A DNA stretch of 55,448 bases from a virus: the IMG/VR virus record IMGVR_UViG_3300027747_000926, positions 1 to 55,448 of that record. One strand, 5' to 3'. A program made the position numbers and the translations under genes. The notes beneath the pieces are model-generated. The model saw only the letters and a program-made list of their open reading frames with translations. It had not been told where the DNA came from and made no database searches. Shown one piece after another: positions 19,001 to 27,030 of the stretch (the stretch's first letter is position 1; each line of letters opens with the position of its first letter).

Positions 19001-19548
19001 TTTAACGCTAGTGTATTTAAAGGTAAGGCATTAACTACTCCAAGTGAAGTAGTGTTGTCTACATTTACAATCCTGTAAATAGTAGCTTGCGAACTCGCAG
19101 TTACTGTTATTTCACCAGTCAAAACATAGCTAGTACTAATTTGTGATGCTGATGCGCTAGTACAGTTAATTGATCCTGCTAATAGAACTTGATGATAAAG
19201 ATCAGAAGTTGCTGTAGCAGACGAATTTGAACTAGACGCAATCTTATAAGAAACGCTAGTGTTGGCTATAACAGAGCTAGTGCATAATAATGAGCCAGCC
19301 ATGGGAGCTGACCCACCAAGCAAAGAAGCGCCAGCTACTACTACTTGTGCAGTTGCATTTAAATTTACTACATGCAGAATAGCCCCTGAACTTGATGAGA
19401 CTGCTGCTATAGACGAAGCTAATATTGGTGTTAGACCCAGGGAACTACTAGAAGTAGTTATGCTGCTAGCAGATGTACTGAGCTGTTGTAAAACTCCAGC
19501 TGTGCCGTTTAAAGCAACGGTGTTTAATGCCGCCGCGTTAAGCAACAT
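16054..19548 (-). CDS. Giant Ser/Ala/Thr repeat protein (fibre or adhesin)
   Basis: 1,164 residues, built almost wholly of short beta-strand-like repeats. A 20-residue unit (for example SSAVVTSTSTGTITDVVRLA) is repeated in tandem. A larger module ending GVAAVTNxVxANTSVAYxFAS occurs about four times, and a block like PLNTLALNNSVIS occurs at the N-terminus and three more times. The last ~70 residues (PVLISIDGKLHYTRFSDEPI onward) form a non-repetitive charged cap. Composition and neighbours suggest a fibrous virion protein, probably beta-helical. Expansion or contraction by recombination is likely. Confidence 0.8.
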   Translation of the reverse strand: MLLNAAALNTVALNGTAGVLQQLSTSASSITTSSSSLGLTPILASSIAAVSSSSGAILHVVNLNATAQVVVAGASLLGGSAPMAGSLLCTSSVIANTSVSYKIASSSNSSATATSDLYHQVLLAGSINCTSASASQISTSYVLTGEITVTASSQATIYRIVNVDNTTSLGVVNALPLNTLALNNSVISGAVSSSALGTALIVNAIYGNGVATSNASGVIAKTASLGATSNIAVTGTAGLYDIIPLATLSGVAAVTNLVTANTSVAYKFASNTSALATSTGGITDVSPLASSAVVTSTSTGTITDVVRLASSAVIASSSTGAITDVIRLASSAVVTSTVTGDITDVSPLASSIGVTSNSAGAINNSITLASNAYVVCNNVSQALNHVVNLDSWFTTGPLNTTLLNSGAINNGLTSASVIVSSASLLIKINVLTSSVTVNATGSALLNKVNVLSASSNSYVTSSSSLLDLIPLASLAGTASVTNIVTANTSVAYKFASSIGSIVNSTGAITKVAALASSVVATSFSTGAITDTIFLVGSGTTIDTVTANINKAVTLNSNYSYGTLGLQTLNSAAINSEPSGVSVKVSANGAVLIGISLYGSGLSTSTASGAITDNIPLAVTANIAVAGTAGIYDTIPLAALTGVAAVTNVVKANTSVAYSFASSVNAVSTSTGAITDVSPLASSAAVTSISTGGITDVSPLSSSAVGLVATTSALSHIVVLDSNLSVNTYAIGNFLSTVYLSGSSAVNSIGISSVVDTIALSSLTNVNADSSAALKNVVNLLSAVAVTNNSTGAITNRIPLSGSLFVYSTFVGSDSRIIPLIGLILSTSTSAGSISDTSPLAASIGLISSSSASIDHVVSLASSVAVISNCSSTIKNSISLTSLVATTVAYSANINNVIPLAGSGFVSNNSAGSVSKVTPLSSTTNSIVFINGSLYDTVPLAALTGVAAVTNVITANTSVSYKLSSAVTSVTSFNALVSKVATIASSTNAVSLASASINKIVSIESSNSASVTTSSSLLINKLLDCLAVVNSKTIEALQHVVNLNGEIKISSLASSVLITPQQIILSSAVQSKSSASSYLADIVPLNGSAPSKSSVFGVINYNPLFGNVPVLISIDGKLHYTRFSDEPINSLAIQVLDGSIRFDIDVDRIYASAEKLDFYVYKKAA
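17441..18730 (-). repeat. 60-bp tandem coding repeats
   Basis: Four copies in exact 60-bp register span 18481-18720; each contains ACATCGGTAAT followed by CCAGTG and GAGCTAGCTA-like segments. At least two more copies lie near 17441-17560, and diverged copies near 17941-18060. They encode 20-residue units of the fibre protein. Period and frame are both conserved, so these are protein repeats rather than a CRISPR or iteron array. Confidence 0.88.
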
Positions 19549-19552
19549 TTAC

Positions 19553-19990
19553 TTAGTTATCAATTTGAATAGATAAAGAAGCCGCAGGGAATGTAACTGT
19601 ATCGCCTTGGTTAATCGTCTTACTGATTGATAAGTTTCCGTAAAACAATAAGTTACCAGCAGAAGCCGCATCAAATAGTCCGAATGCAACTACTGTACCC
19701 CAACTAGCTGATGGTGTAGCGAAGGTAATAGAGGCATTATTTGAAGTCGTACCACTAGTTCCAGTAGATGCAGTAGTGCTGGCGCTTGATTGTGTACCAG
19801 CCCAGTTTGCAAGGCTGTTAGTTACAGAAACACGGGAATAGTTATTGCCTGAAATTTCTGTTCCGCCAGAAGCGTCTGAAGGGGATACTGAGTAAAGACC
19901 TACATAAAGAGTTGTTGGGAATGAATAAGCCTGACCACGAAATACTTGGTCGATAATTTTATTCTCTAGATAGTCTGACATTGCAGCCAT
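19553..19990 (-). CDS. Tail-fibre-type virion protein
   Basis: 145 residues. SDYLENKIIDQVFRGQAYSF followed by PTTLYVGLYSVSP is a sequence type found in many phage tail or capsid-decoration genes. The rest is Ser/Thr-rich beta structure ending TVTFPAASLSIQIDN. The SD AAGGAG eight bases upstream fixes the ATG at 19990. It sits between two giant fibre-like genes and may be a shared base or decoration subunit. Confidence 0.77.
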   Translation of the reverse strand: MAAMSDYLENKIIDQVFRGQAYSFPTTLYVGLYSVSPSDASGGTEISGNNYSRVSVTNSLANWAGTQSSASTTASTGTSGTTSNNASITFATPSASWGTVVAFGLFDAASAGNLLFYGNLSISKTINQGDTVTFPAASLSIQIDN

Positions 19991-20017
19991 GTGCTTCTCC
20001 TTTTTAAAAAATTAAAC

Positions 20018-23000
20018 CTAAGCAGCAATTGCCATAGGCGTGTATATAAGTTGAGCAGTCATCTTGAAGTATGAAATACTGATAGAAGCGCTCACTATAT
20101 TTGGGTTAACATCTAGATATATTTTTTTAATATCAATAGATGATGATTGTTCTAGTAATTCTGCGGTAGCTGAAAGCTCATTAACATACATGTCTGCATT
20201 CATGCCACGCTGTTGTACTGCATTTACATCAATCAATTGCGTTTTAATAAGCAATCCAATTAACTGAGCTTGACTGTTAGCAGAGCTTTTAACAACATAT
20301 AAAGCATTGTTACTTGTTTGATCTGTTACAAATCTTGGCTCAACTACTTGTACGTTATAGATTGATGGCGCCACATTGTATTGATCTAGTACTTTAGACG
20401 GCTCTTGAACCTGGGCGACTGCAAAGTTCAGTACGGTAGATGCGTCTATTCCAGTTGATGATTCTGCAATATTAGCTGGCCTTACTATAATCCTGTTTGA
20501 TACTTCTGTTAATGAACTTGCTTCATTAATATAGACAATAGTATTTAAAGCATTGAATACTAGGTCTAATAGACTAGAAGATTCCTTAATGCTTTGATTG
20601 ATAATGAAGGTAGCAGATACAGTATCTAAGACAGAATGTAGCTCTAGGACTAATACATTAGCTATGTAATTAGCTTGTGTGCTATCTATGGCAGCTCCAG
20701 ATTCCTGTCTGGATACTAGTTGTGATGCAAAGTTATCCAGCTTATCTAGTAGTGTTACAGATTCAGACTGGTTTGCTGCGGTTTTATAAAAATAATCGTA
20801 CTGGTCTGCGGCTGTCAGAGAATCTAGTACTAAGCCAATAGCGGTTAATAAGGTAGAAACAGTATCGGAACTATCGCCAGACTCTTGGGTGTCTGCCGAA
20901 GTAGAGATGACATTAAAAGTCTGGTCGTTTGCACTGCTTGATTCCGTCAGATCTTTGGCAGACGCTAGTGTTTTATTTGTCTCATCTAAAGCGTTAACAG
21001 ATTCAGACAAGAAGTTAACTAAAGATAGTTGATTAAATTGCGAGTCATTAGTAGCTACAGGTTCATTAACAGCATCGTAGTAATCATATAACCAGCCTGA
21101 GTTATTACCAGCATTAACTGAGTTAGCCGCTCTCCATGTTGCACCACCTGTAGCATTACTATCTTGTATGCTTAAATACTGAGCGTTCACTGATCCAGTA
21201 GTTTTACTAATAGTAGCCTGTGTACCTGCAGTAGTGCTATTAAATGTTACTAAATTACCAGCCGTACCTGCCAAGTTAAAGTTTGTTATTCCAAGTATGC
21301 CAAACCCCGAAACTATTGAAACAGTACAAGGTGTTACAGTATTGGTTAATGTAGTTATATTAGAGTTACCACCAGAAACACCTAAAATTAATTGACCTGA
21401 ACCGCTCATGGTTACTTGAGATATATATCCAGCCGCAGTTCCTATGTAATAGTTTGTGATAGATGCCGTTGTAAATATGACGTTTAACCCTGTAACATTG
21501 TACGTTGTTCCTGTACTACTACCAACAAATCCAGTAGAAGATGTTCCTCCAGTAACTGTAACAGTACTATTGGTTAAAGTAAGTGTTTTAGTGCTGGCAG
21601 TATTGTAGTTAAATGTATTGCAGGTAATGTTTTTACTATTACTGTTAAGTACGCCAGAAGTTAAATTAAATTGTCCAGTACTTACAGAGGAAGTAAGGTT
21701 AAGGTCTCCAGCTAACTGCAACGTACCTGCACCAGACCTTGTAATGGTAGTATCCATTGGATAACCGTTGGTAGTTAATATCTGTGTAGCTGATGCAGAA
21801 CCAAAATTAAGTCCATAAACACTTGATGCTAGCCAACCTGGAGAAGCTCCTGCTGCTGGCATAGTAAAGTTGCCATATATGGTTGCGCTACCTGAGCTAA
21901 TAGAAGCTAATGAAACATATCCTGTGAAGCCAGTAAAGTCTATATTTTTATATTGCCTACTACCTTGAATAGCAAATATATCTGAACCAGAAGGTATATT
22001 AAAACTTAATGCGTTAGCTTCTGTTGTTATTATGGATGCTATTAATCTTGTTCCTGTTGAACCACTATAAGTGCAGTTTACTATTCCTGTGCCTGTGTAA
22101 GTAAATGGATTTGCGGAACCACTTGAGTTAGTCCAAACTGTTAAGTTACTGCCTGTAACATTAATTTGAGCAGTACCAAATAAAATACTGTGCGATGAGG
22201 TATTGGTAGCTGTAAAATTACCACAAGAAAATGTTTTATTGTTAAGGTCCAAAGTATTGCCACCACAATTAAAAGCCCTTGTAGAACCTAATGTAAGAGC
22301 ATCTTGAAGCTGAAACGTAATACCTTGGGTTGTAATACTACCCGCAACAGTTTGTGCTCCTGTGGTTGTATTGGCATAGGATACCGAAGTTAATGATGAA
22401 GCTGTTACTGTATATGTTCCGTTGTAACCTGTTGGTGTCATACCTGTTACAAAAATAGTTGAACCTACTGCTGGATATGAACTAGTTGATGGAAAGGTTA
22501 ATGTTGCTACTGAACCTGTACCAGATGCTGCTGTAGAGGTTGTACTGAATCCAAAACTTATAGGAAAATCTAACAGTTGCCCAGCGGATGTAATGTTTTG
22601 TTGTGTTGTTAAACTAGACATGAAGCTAGTTGTATTTGCTCCACCAGTTACAGTCATACCCGAAGATAAGACTAAACTACCATATATAAGTCTTTGAGAA
22701 AGTGATAATGTTCCATTAAACCCAGTAAAGTCTAAATTTTTTAAAAAACTAGCGGTAGTTGTAACAACAACATCTGAACCCGCAGAAATATTGAAAGAAA
22801 CACTAACTGTTTCGCCACCGCCTGCTGTTGCCCCATGATTTATTGTGCGTGTTCCAGTAGAGCCTGAATAAGTACAATTTACTGTTGGTGTGCCTGTGTA
22901 GGTAAACCCTGTTAGAGTTGCCATGCTCCATATTGTTGTGGCACTACCTGTTAGCGTAATGTTACCTGTGCCAAATAATATAGAGCGTGTGTTTGTATTA

Positions 23001-23746
23001 GATGAACTAAAAATACCAGCAGTTAGCGTCTTGTTGTTTAAACTTAGCGTTCCACTAGTTAGTATTAGTGATCTTGTTGAACCTATTGTAAGGTCATCTT
23101 GTAACTGATAAGTAGCAGTTCCAGCAAAAGTAATGGGGAAATCTTGTGTTTGCCCTGCTGAAGTAATTGTTTGTGTTCCGCTTGTTGCCGCAAAAGTTGT
23201 TATAGCCCCACCAGCATTAATAGTCATTCCTGAAGCAAGAGTTAAATTTCCATATATTGTTTTAGTAGTATTAATTAAAGTTCCAGTAAACCCTGTGAAA
23301 TTAAGACTTTTTACAGACATATTTGCTGAAATAGTCACTTGTCCTGTGCCAGCGCTAATATTAAAACTAATAGAGTTGGCTTCTGTAGTTGCGGCAGGAC
23401 TTATTGTTCTTGCAGCAACAGAGCCTGAATAAGTGCAATCAATTAATGGTGTTCCTGTAACTGAAAAAGTAGTAGCTCCTGTATAAATTGTTCCACCGCC
23501 AGCTATTGTGATGCTGTTTGTTCCAAAGGCTATTGTCCCTGTAAAACCTGTCATGGTAAGTTGATTACAGGTTGCAGTTCCAGCGCCAATGGTTACAGTA
23601 TTAGCGCCTGAAGCGGCATCAAAAAACACATTGTCCGCAGAAGTAGGCACAGCTTGACCGCCAGCACCGCCAGAAGTCAATGCCCATTTAGAACCAGCGG
23701 TAGCATCCCATGTGCCTGTACCGCCAACCCAATATCTGTTAGCCAT
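20018..23746 (-). CDS. Large repetitive adhesin-like tail protein
   Basis: 1,242 residues. It opens MANRYWVGGTGTWDATAGSK, a head seen in phage surface proteins. Residues up to about 880 contain at least four diverged ~130-residue repeats with FTGFTGTL, CTYSGSxGTR and SFNISAGS-like strands, consistent with a right-handed beta-helix. The last ~350 residues change to a helical, acidic region rich in ESxxxxD repeats (SVTLLDKLDNFASQLVSRQE). Likely a receptor-binding or spike protein. The two halves may be separate domains joined by fusion. Confidence 0.8.
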   Translation of the reverse strand: MANRYWVGGTGTWDATAGSKWALTSGGAGGQAVPTSADNVFFDAASGANTVTIGAGTATCNQLTMTGFTGTIAFGTNSITIAGGGTIYTGATTFSVTGTPLIDCTYSGSVAARTISPAATTEANSISFNISAGTGQVTISANMSVKSLNFTGFTGTLINTTKTIYGNLTLASGMTINAGGAITTFAATSGTQTITSAGQTQDFPITFAGTATYQLQDDLTIGSTRSLILTSGTLSLNNKTLTAGIFSSSNTNTRSILFGTGNITLTGSATTIWSMATLTGFTYTGTPTVNCTYSGSTGTRTINHGATAGGGETVSVSFNISAGSDVVVTTTASFLKNLDFTGFNGTLSLSQRLIYGSLVLSSGMTVTGGANTTSFMSSLTTQQNITSAGQLLDFPISFGFSTTSTAASGTGSVATLTFPSTSSYPAVGSTIFVTGMTPTGYNGTYTVTASSLTSVSYANTTTGAQTVAGSITTQGITFQLQDALTLGSTRAFNCGGNTLDLNNKTFSCGNFTATNTSSHSILFGTAQINVTGSNLTVWTNSSGSANPFTYTGTGIVNCTYSGSTGTRLIASIITTEANALSFNIPSGSDIFAIQGSRQYKNIDFTGFTGYVSLASISSGSATIYGNFTMPAAGASPGWLASSVYGLNFGSASATQILTTNGYPMDTTITRSGAGTLQLAGDLNLTSSVSTGQFNLTSGVLNSNSKNITCNTFNYNTASTKTLTLTNSTVTVTGGTSSTGFVGSSTGTTYNVTGLNVIFTTASITNYYIGTAAGYISQVTMSGSGQLILGVSGGNSNITTLTNTVTPCTVSIVSGFGILGITNFNLAGTAGNLVTFNSTTAGTQATISKTTGSVNAQYLSIQDSNATGGATWRAANSVNAGNNSGWLYDYYDAVNEPVATNDSQFNQLSLVNFLSESVNALDETNKTLASAKDLTESSSANDQTFNVISTSADTQESGDSSDTVSTLLTAIGLVLDSLTAADQYDYFYKTAANQSESVTLLDKLDNFASQLVSRQESGAAIDSTQANYIANVLVLELHSVLDTVSATFIINQSIKESSSLLDLVFNALNTIVYINEASSLTEVSNRIIVRPANIAESSTGIDASTVLNFAVAQVQEPSKVLDQYNVAPSIYNVQVVEPRFVTDQTSNNALYVVKSSANSQAQLIGLLIKTQLIDVNAVQQRGMNADMYVNELSATAELLEQSSSIDIKKIYLDVNPNIVSASISISYFKMTAQLIYTPMAIAA

Positions 23747-23748
23747 TA

Positions 23749-23922
23749 TTAAGCTGCTTCTAATTCATCCACTAGAAAGAAACGCTCTTGAGCTATACCT
23801 TCTGCATCTTCAAAAGAAACACGTAATAAGAAATTAGAATCCTCATCTACTGCGGCACCTTGAACTACGCCAGCCACTAAAGAGTTTTTTACTTTAATTG
23901 CATCACCTGTTTTAAATGACAT
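23749..23922 (-). CDS. Small structural-region protein
   Basis: 57 residues: MSFKTGDAIKVKNSLVAGVV, then an acidic EDSNFLLRVSFEDAEG and ending DELEAA. AAGGA lies seven bases before the ATG at 23922, and the stop abuts the adhesin start. The opening resembles a small SH3-like strand set (GDxxKVKxSLVAGVVQG). Function unknown, but the start signal and tight spacing support a real gene. Confidence 0.72.
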   Translation of the reverse strand: MSFKTGDAIKVKNSLVAGVVQGAAVDEDSNFLLRVSFEDAEGIAQERFFLVDELEAA

Positions 23923-23931
23923 GATTATTCC

Positions 23932-24480
23932 TTAGACTGAAGCTGTGTAAGTTACGTTTAGAGTATCGCCGTTGGCTACTGATTTGTTGCCGCCAGTAAA
24001 TGAACCTGCTGAATACAAAACGCCTGTTGTTCCTGATTTAGCATTACTAGCAGTTAAAAATGTTCCTGCAATTGTTGCTGTACCATTAATGTTAAATGCA
24101 GTAGCTGTTGTTGCTTTTGATGCAGATGCTGCAGAATTCCAAGCTGGAGTTGGGCGATTAGTATTCGAGTAAGCTACGTTCTCAGTCCAGCCTGTATGAC
24201 TGGCAGCTGTATCTGTAAGTGCATAAGTCGGGGTTGATGCTCCGTCTACTAAGCCAACATACCAAGCGGCTGTATAAGCTGAGCCAGTAAAGTATTTATC
24301 TAATAAGTCGTTCTTACCTACAGTAGTAACTAGGTTTTGAATGGTATCTTCCCACTTTATCTGACCATCAGGACCTGTACAAGTGACGTGATAAGTACCA
24401 GTGGCCATTACTAATTCTTGTGAACTACTTGACTGAGATACCCCAGCACCAGTAAATTCGTTTGCGTAAACCTTTTCCAT
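23932..24480 (-). CDS. Fibre/decoration protein
   Basis: 182 residues, mostly beta-rich and Thr/Ala/Ser-rich. The segment ATGTYHVTCTGPDGQIKWED, then NLVTTVGKNDLLDKYF and AAWYVGLVDGASTP, is a pattern I know from phage head or tail decoration proteins. AAGGAAACAATATG fixes the start. In the same operon as the connector genes just upstream, so it may sit on the capsid or at the fibre base. Confidence 0.72.
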   Translation of the reverse strand: MEKVYANEFTGAGVSQSSSSQELVMATGTYHVTCTGPDGQIKWEDTIQNLVTTVGKNDLLDKYFTGSAYTAAWYVGLVDGASTPTYALTDTAASHTGWTENVAYSNTNRPTPAWNSAASASKATTATAFNINGTATIAGTFLTASNAKSGTTGVLYSAGSFTGGNKSVANGDTLNVTYTASV

Positions 24481-24493
24481 ATTGTTTCCTTAA

Positions 24494-24817
24494 TTAAAAT
24501 TGTGCGCGAACACTAAACTTCAAGATGTCATAAACCGTAGCAATGTCGTTACCAAAGTTAATCTCTACTTCACCCTCGTAAGATCCAGGTGGCACGCTCA
24601 AGGTAGTTCCCGGGAAATTGAAGATCACTACGCCATCAGTACCACCATTGGTCTTTGAGCAAGTAATAGTTGAAAGTGTTTGTGTTGTGCCAGCGGCTCT
24701 AAATTTCACAACGACTGTAGCTGCGCTTACGTCAACTGGTGTGTTATCCGAATTTTTAAGGGACAGTCTGATATAGGGTCTGTTATCGCCTTGTACTAAT
24801 TTGATTTTGTCAGCCAT
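24494..24817 (-). CDS. BppU-like beta-sandwich protein
   Basis: 107 residues. KIKLVQGDNRPYIRLSLKNS followed by VDVSAATVVVKFRAAGT and VPPGSYEGEVEINF is the Ig-like pattern of the N-terminal domain of phage baseplate upper (BppU) and head-fibre proteins. It overlaps the upstream connector gene by TAATG. Probably an attachment domain for the following fibre genes. Confidence 0.78.
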   Translation of the reverse strand: MADKIKLVQGDNRPYIRLSLKNSDNTPVDVSAATVVVKFRAAGTTQTLSTITCSKTNGGTDGVVIFNFPGTTLSVPPGSYEGEVEINFGNDIATVYDILKFSVRAQF

Positions 24818-25464
24818 TAGATCCGCCTAAATTGAACTTGTTTGCTAGAACGTACGTACCCCTTGAGTGCTCTGTCTCTAGCTACGTTTACTCCAGCCAT
24901 ATATTTAGCGGCACTCATAGCAGATTGCTGGGCGCTTGAATATGGTTTACCTGGAGAAATGAAAAGTCTTGAGGTGGCCCCGTGTCCAATAATCTCGGCG
25001 TACTCTTCGTAGATAAGGTCGTCGATTGTGGAAGCTGACCGAGTTGGCTTTAGAGCCACCCGCAAGGTTAATGATTGTGAATCGGTATTTACTGGAACTG
25101 GATACAAGGAGAATGATCTAAGATCTTTTTGAATATAAAACTGTGGATCTGCTTTCTCTACTACTGCTCCAGAGTTCTGGTTATAGATAGATGGGGTGTA
25201 AACAGTATCAGGCGCCCTTGGATCTAGAAGTTTTCCTTTAAACCATAAGCGCATGATCTTTACTATTAAGGTATTGGATGGGGGGTCTAAGTCGTAATCA
25301 ACTATCCCCGCAACTGAAGTCACAGGATCATGATCAACTTGGAGGATTAGAGTCTTCTCACAAAAATCAATGATGGTGTTCTCTATCTCCATTAGCGCCA
25401 TCTCATTTGTGCAACCTGGCACATGAGGCAATACATAGTCTAAGAAAGCTGTGTAATTGGTCAT
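24817..25464 (-). CDS. Head-tail connector / tail adaptor protein
   Basis: 215 residues with an N-terminal helical half (FLDYVLPHVPGCTNEMALME) and a beta-rich middle (FYIQKDLRSFSLYPVP). Position after capsid and small connector genes, and length, fit the podovirus adaptor that joins portal to tail (P22 gp4 or T7 gp11 functional position). The sequence is not close enough for me to name a family. ATGA overlap with the preceding gene. Confidence 0.68.
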   Translation of the reverse strand: MTNYTAFLDYVLPHVPGCTNEMALMEIENTIIDFCEKTLILQVDHDPVTSVAGIVDYDLDPPSNTLIVKIMRLWFKGKLLDPRAPDTVYTPSIYNQNSGAVVEKADPQFYIQKDLRSFSLYPVPVNTDSQSLTLRVALKPTRSASTIDDLIYEEYAEIIGHGATSRLFISPGKPYSSAQQSAMSAAKYMAGVNVARDRALKGYVRSSKQVQFRRI

Positions 25465-25787
25465 GATTTCAATTCCGATACAAACAGATTCATCAATGCA
25501 GCGGCGCGACCATCTTGTGAATACTCGTCATCACGCAACTCAGCTCTTGCTGAAACGTAATGGATCAATAGCATTTGATACTGCGCTGGCAATGGCACTG
25601 TGTCAGTTAGGCCATAGACAGGCGTTGCAGTGGTATAAGTCCCAAGACGAAAGTCAGGACGCTTACGAAATGCTCCCTGAATACCATCGTTTGCAAAGCC
25701 GAGTAACTGGCTATTGGAATATCGAATGGCATCGGCGTCTTGCAAGTCAACGCGAACGCTATTAATGACGTCTTGTAATGTAGACAT
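25461..25787 (-). CDS. Small head-tail connector (DUF6682-like)
   Basis: 108 residues, MSTLQDVINSVRVDLQDADA, then YSNSQLLGFANDGIQGAFRK and a C-terminal helix with RAELRDDEYSQDGRAAAL. All-helical layout is typical of phage connector subunits that sit under the portal. I relate it to DUF6682 from memory. TAATG junction with the gene before and ATGA with the gene after. Confidence 0.72.
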   Translation of the reverse strand: MSTLQDVINSVRVDLQDADAIRYSNSQLLGFANDGIQGAFRKRPDFRLGTYTTATPVYGLTDTVPLPAQYQMLLIHYVSARAELRDDEYSQDGRAAALMNLFVSELKS

Positions 25788-25996
25788 TATTCTGTGGTGT
25801 TTTGTTTAGGTTGTTTTTTTAATAAAACAGTTCTTGCCATGTCTTTAATATCTGGCTCAGCAACTTCTTCGATTGCTGGTTCTGGCGTGACAACTTCTTG
25901 AGCTGTCTCGGTGTACTCTTCCATATCTTCTTGCTTAGCAAGCTTTTCTGTCCAAGTGTAAATACCGCCGGTCTTTTTATTTTTTAATATTTTCAT
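25787..25996 (-). CDS. Small acidic structural-region protein
   Basis: 69 residues. A basic head (MKILKNKKTGGIYTWTEKLA) followed by a Glu/Pro-rich, probably disordered middle and a basic end (LLKKQPKQ). The pattern is common directly downstream of phage capsid genes. No good SD is adjacent; a GAGGT about 20 bases upstream lies inside the hairpin at 26004-26027, which may tune its expression relative to the capsid. Confidence 0.68.
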   Translation of the reverse strand: MKILKNKKTGGIYTWTEKLAKQEDMEEYTETAQEVVTPEPAIEEVAEPDIKDMARTVLLKKQPKQNTTE

Positions 25997-26003
25997 AGGT
26001 ATT

Positions 26004-26027
26004 GGGGGAAAGTTTTACCTCTCCCCC
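26004..26027 (-). terminator. Hairpin after the capsid gene
   Basis: Stem GGGGGA/TCCCCC lies just after the capsid stop. On the minus strand no uridine run follows, so it is more likely a partial attenuator or mRNA 3'-end protector that lowers expression of downstream genes relative to capsid. Confidence 0.55.
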
Positions 26028-26035
26028 TCAATTAA

Positions 26036-26989
26036 TTACTTCTTAATGTAGGCTGTTACTAATGCTTCTGGCTTAACAACTTGATAGCCATAAACATTCA
26101 AACCACGAACTACGTTGCCAAATGTAGACTGACTACGGATGGTTTCTACGTTAGTGATTTGTGATGCAAAAGAAATTGCATCGCGTGTACCAGCAATGAT
26201 GTTCAAACATGTGTTTGCACCGTCTGTAACTCTTGTGAAGTTATTAGATACATACAATGTGAAACGATCGATCATGCCTAACTTACCATTGCGCAATGGA
26301 GACTCGTTATCACCAGTCAAGTACGCTTGCTTCAGATCAGAGTTCTTGAGCTTAGCGGCAACTGCTGGAGGAATAACTAACCAACGACCATCTTCTGGTA
26401 CGTTTTGCTCATCCAAGCACTGACCCATGTTCAAGATCAAATCGAGAACAGAAGTTGTGCTAGATGCGCCATCTTTGGTAACTGTCAATGGAGATCCAGC
26501 AACACCTAAGTTGATGTTGCCACTATCCTTACCAGCTGTCGTACCATAGTTACCTGTGGCGGCAGAGCTGTAAACAGAACCAAGAACATCACCGTCAATA
26601 GCGATCTTCATTTGCTCAGATGCATCACCTGTGAACATGTCCATCAAGCGAACATCAGCCTGTACTTCATCAACGTCGTCAACTACAACGGCAAAGTATT
26701 TACCCTTGCTGATGTTTAACTCGATTGGTGTAGATGTTGGAACTTCAGTGGTGAGGTTCAAGCCTTTGGTGTAATCACGGATAGTGATGGTTGGGATTGA
26801 ACGGATACGGACTTTATCGCCAGAACCTTTGATCTCGCCTTCCCAATCGTTATTGGTGATTTCGCCCAATACGGTGGATTTATAAAATTTGACTTGCAAC
26901 TTACCAGACCAAATCTCTGGAATAAATTGTGCGCCGCTTGTGTTGCTATACGAATACTGGGTATACCCAGATGAGACTGCTATAGACAT
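26036..26989 (-). CDS. Major capsid protein
   Basis: 317 residues. The sequence runs through features of HK97-fold phage coat proteins: IPEIWSGKLQVKFYKSTVLG, a long beta-rich stretch with EVPTSTPIELNISKGKYFAV, a helix with DVRLMDMFTGDASEQMKIAI, and a late domain with EDGRWLVIPPAVAAKLKNSD. Position after a scaffold-like gene and before connectors confirms it. Strong SD (AAGGAAACAAAATG). A TATCAGTAGCG element lies just upstream. Confidence 0.92.
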   Translation of the reverse strand: MSIAVSSGYTQYSYSNTSGAQFIPEIWSGKLQVKFYKSTVLGEITNNDWEGEIKGSGDKVRIRSIPTITIRDYTKGLNLTTEVPTSTPIELNISKGKYFAVVVDDVDEVQADVRLMDMFTGDASEQMKIAIDGDVLGSVYSSAATGNYGTTAGKDSGNINLGVAGSPLTVTKDGASSTTSVLDLILNMGQCLDEQNVPEDGRWLVIPPAVAAKLKNSDLKQAYLTGDNESPLRNGKLGMIDRFTLYVSNNFTRVTDGANTCLNIIAGTRDAISFASQITNVETIRSQSTFGNVVRGLNVYGYQVVKPEALVTAYIKK

Positions 26990-27004
26990 TTTGTTTCCTT
27001 ATAT

Positions 27005-27023
27005 ATATTAACGCTACTGATAT
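27005..27023 (-). promoter_or_regulatory. ATATCAGTAGCGTTAATA element before capsid
   Basis: On the minus strand this 18-base element differs at one base from the one within the primase-helicase promoter (45424-45451). Here it lies between the scaffold stop and the capsid SD and is followed by TATATATAA. A capsid-specific promoter or regulator site is likely; direct evidence is only the repeat and its position. Confidence 0.5.
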
Positions 27024-27030
27024 AGGAGAT

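Noticed and set aside
22923-23432. Hydrophobic rightward ORFs inside the adhesin gene
   Set aside because: The Val/Leu richness comes from reading the antisense of Thr/Asn/Ser repeat codons; no SD is present.
15091-24480. Diversity-generating retroelement for the fibre genes
   Set aside because: I see no reverse transcriptase gene and no template-variable repeat pair; the repeats are tandem coding units.
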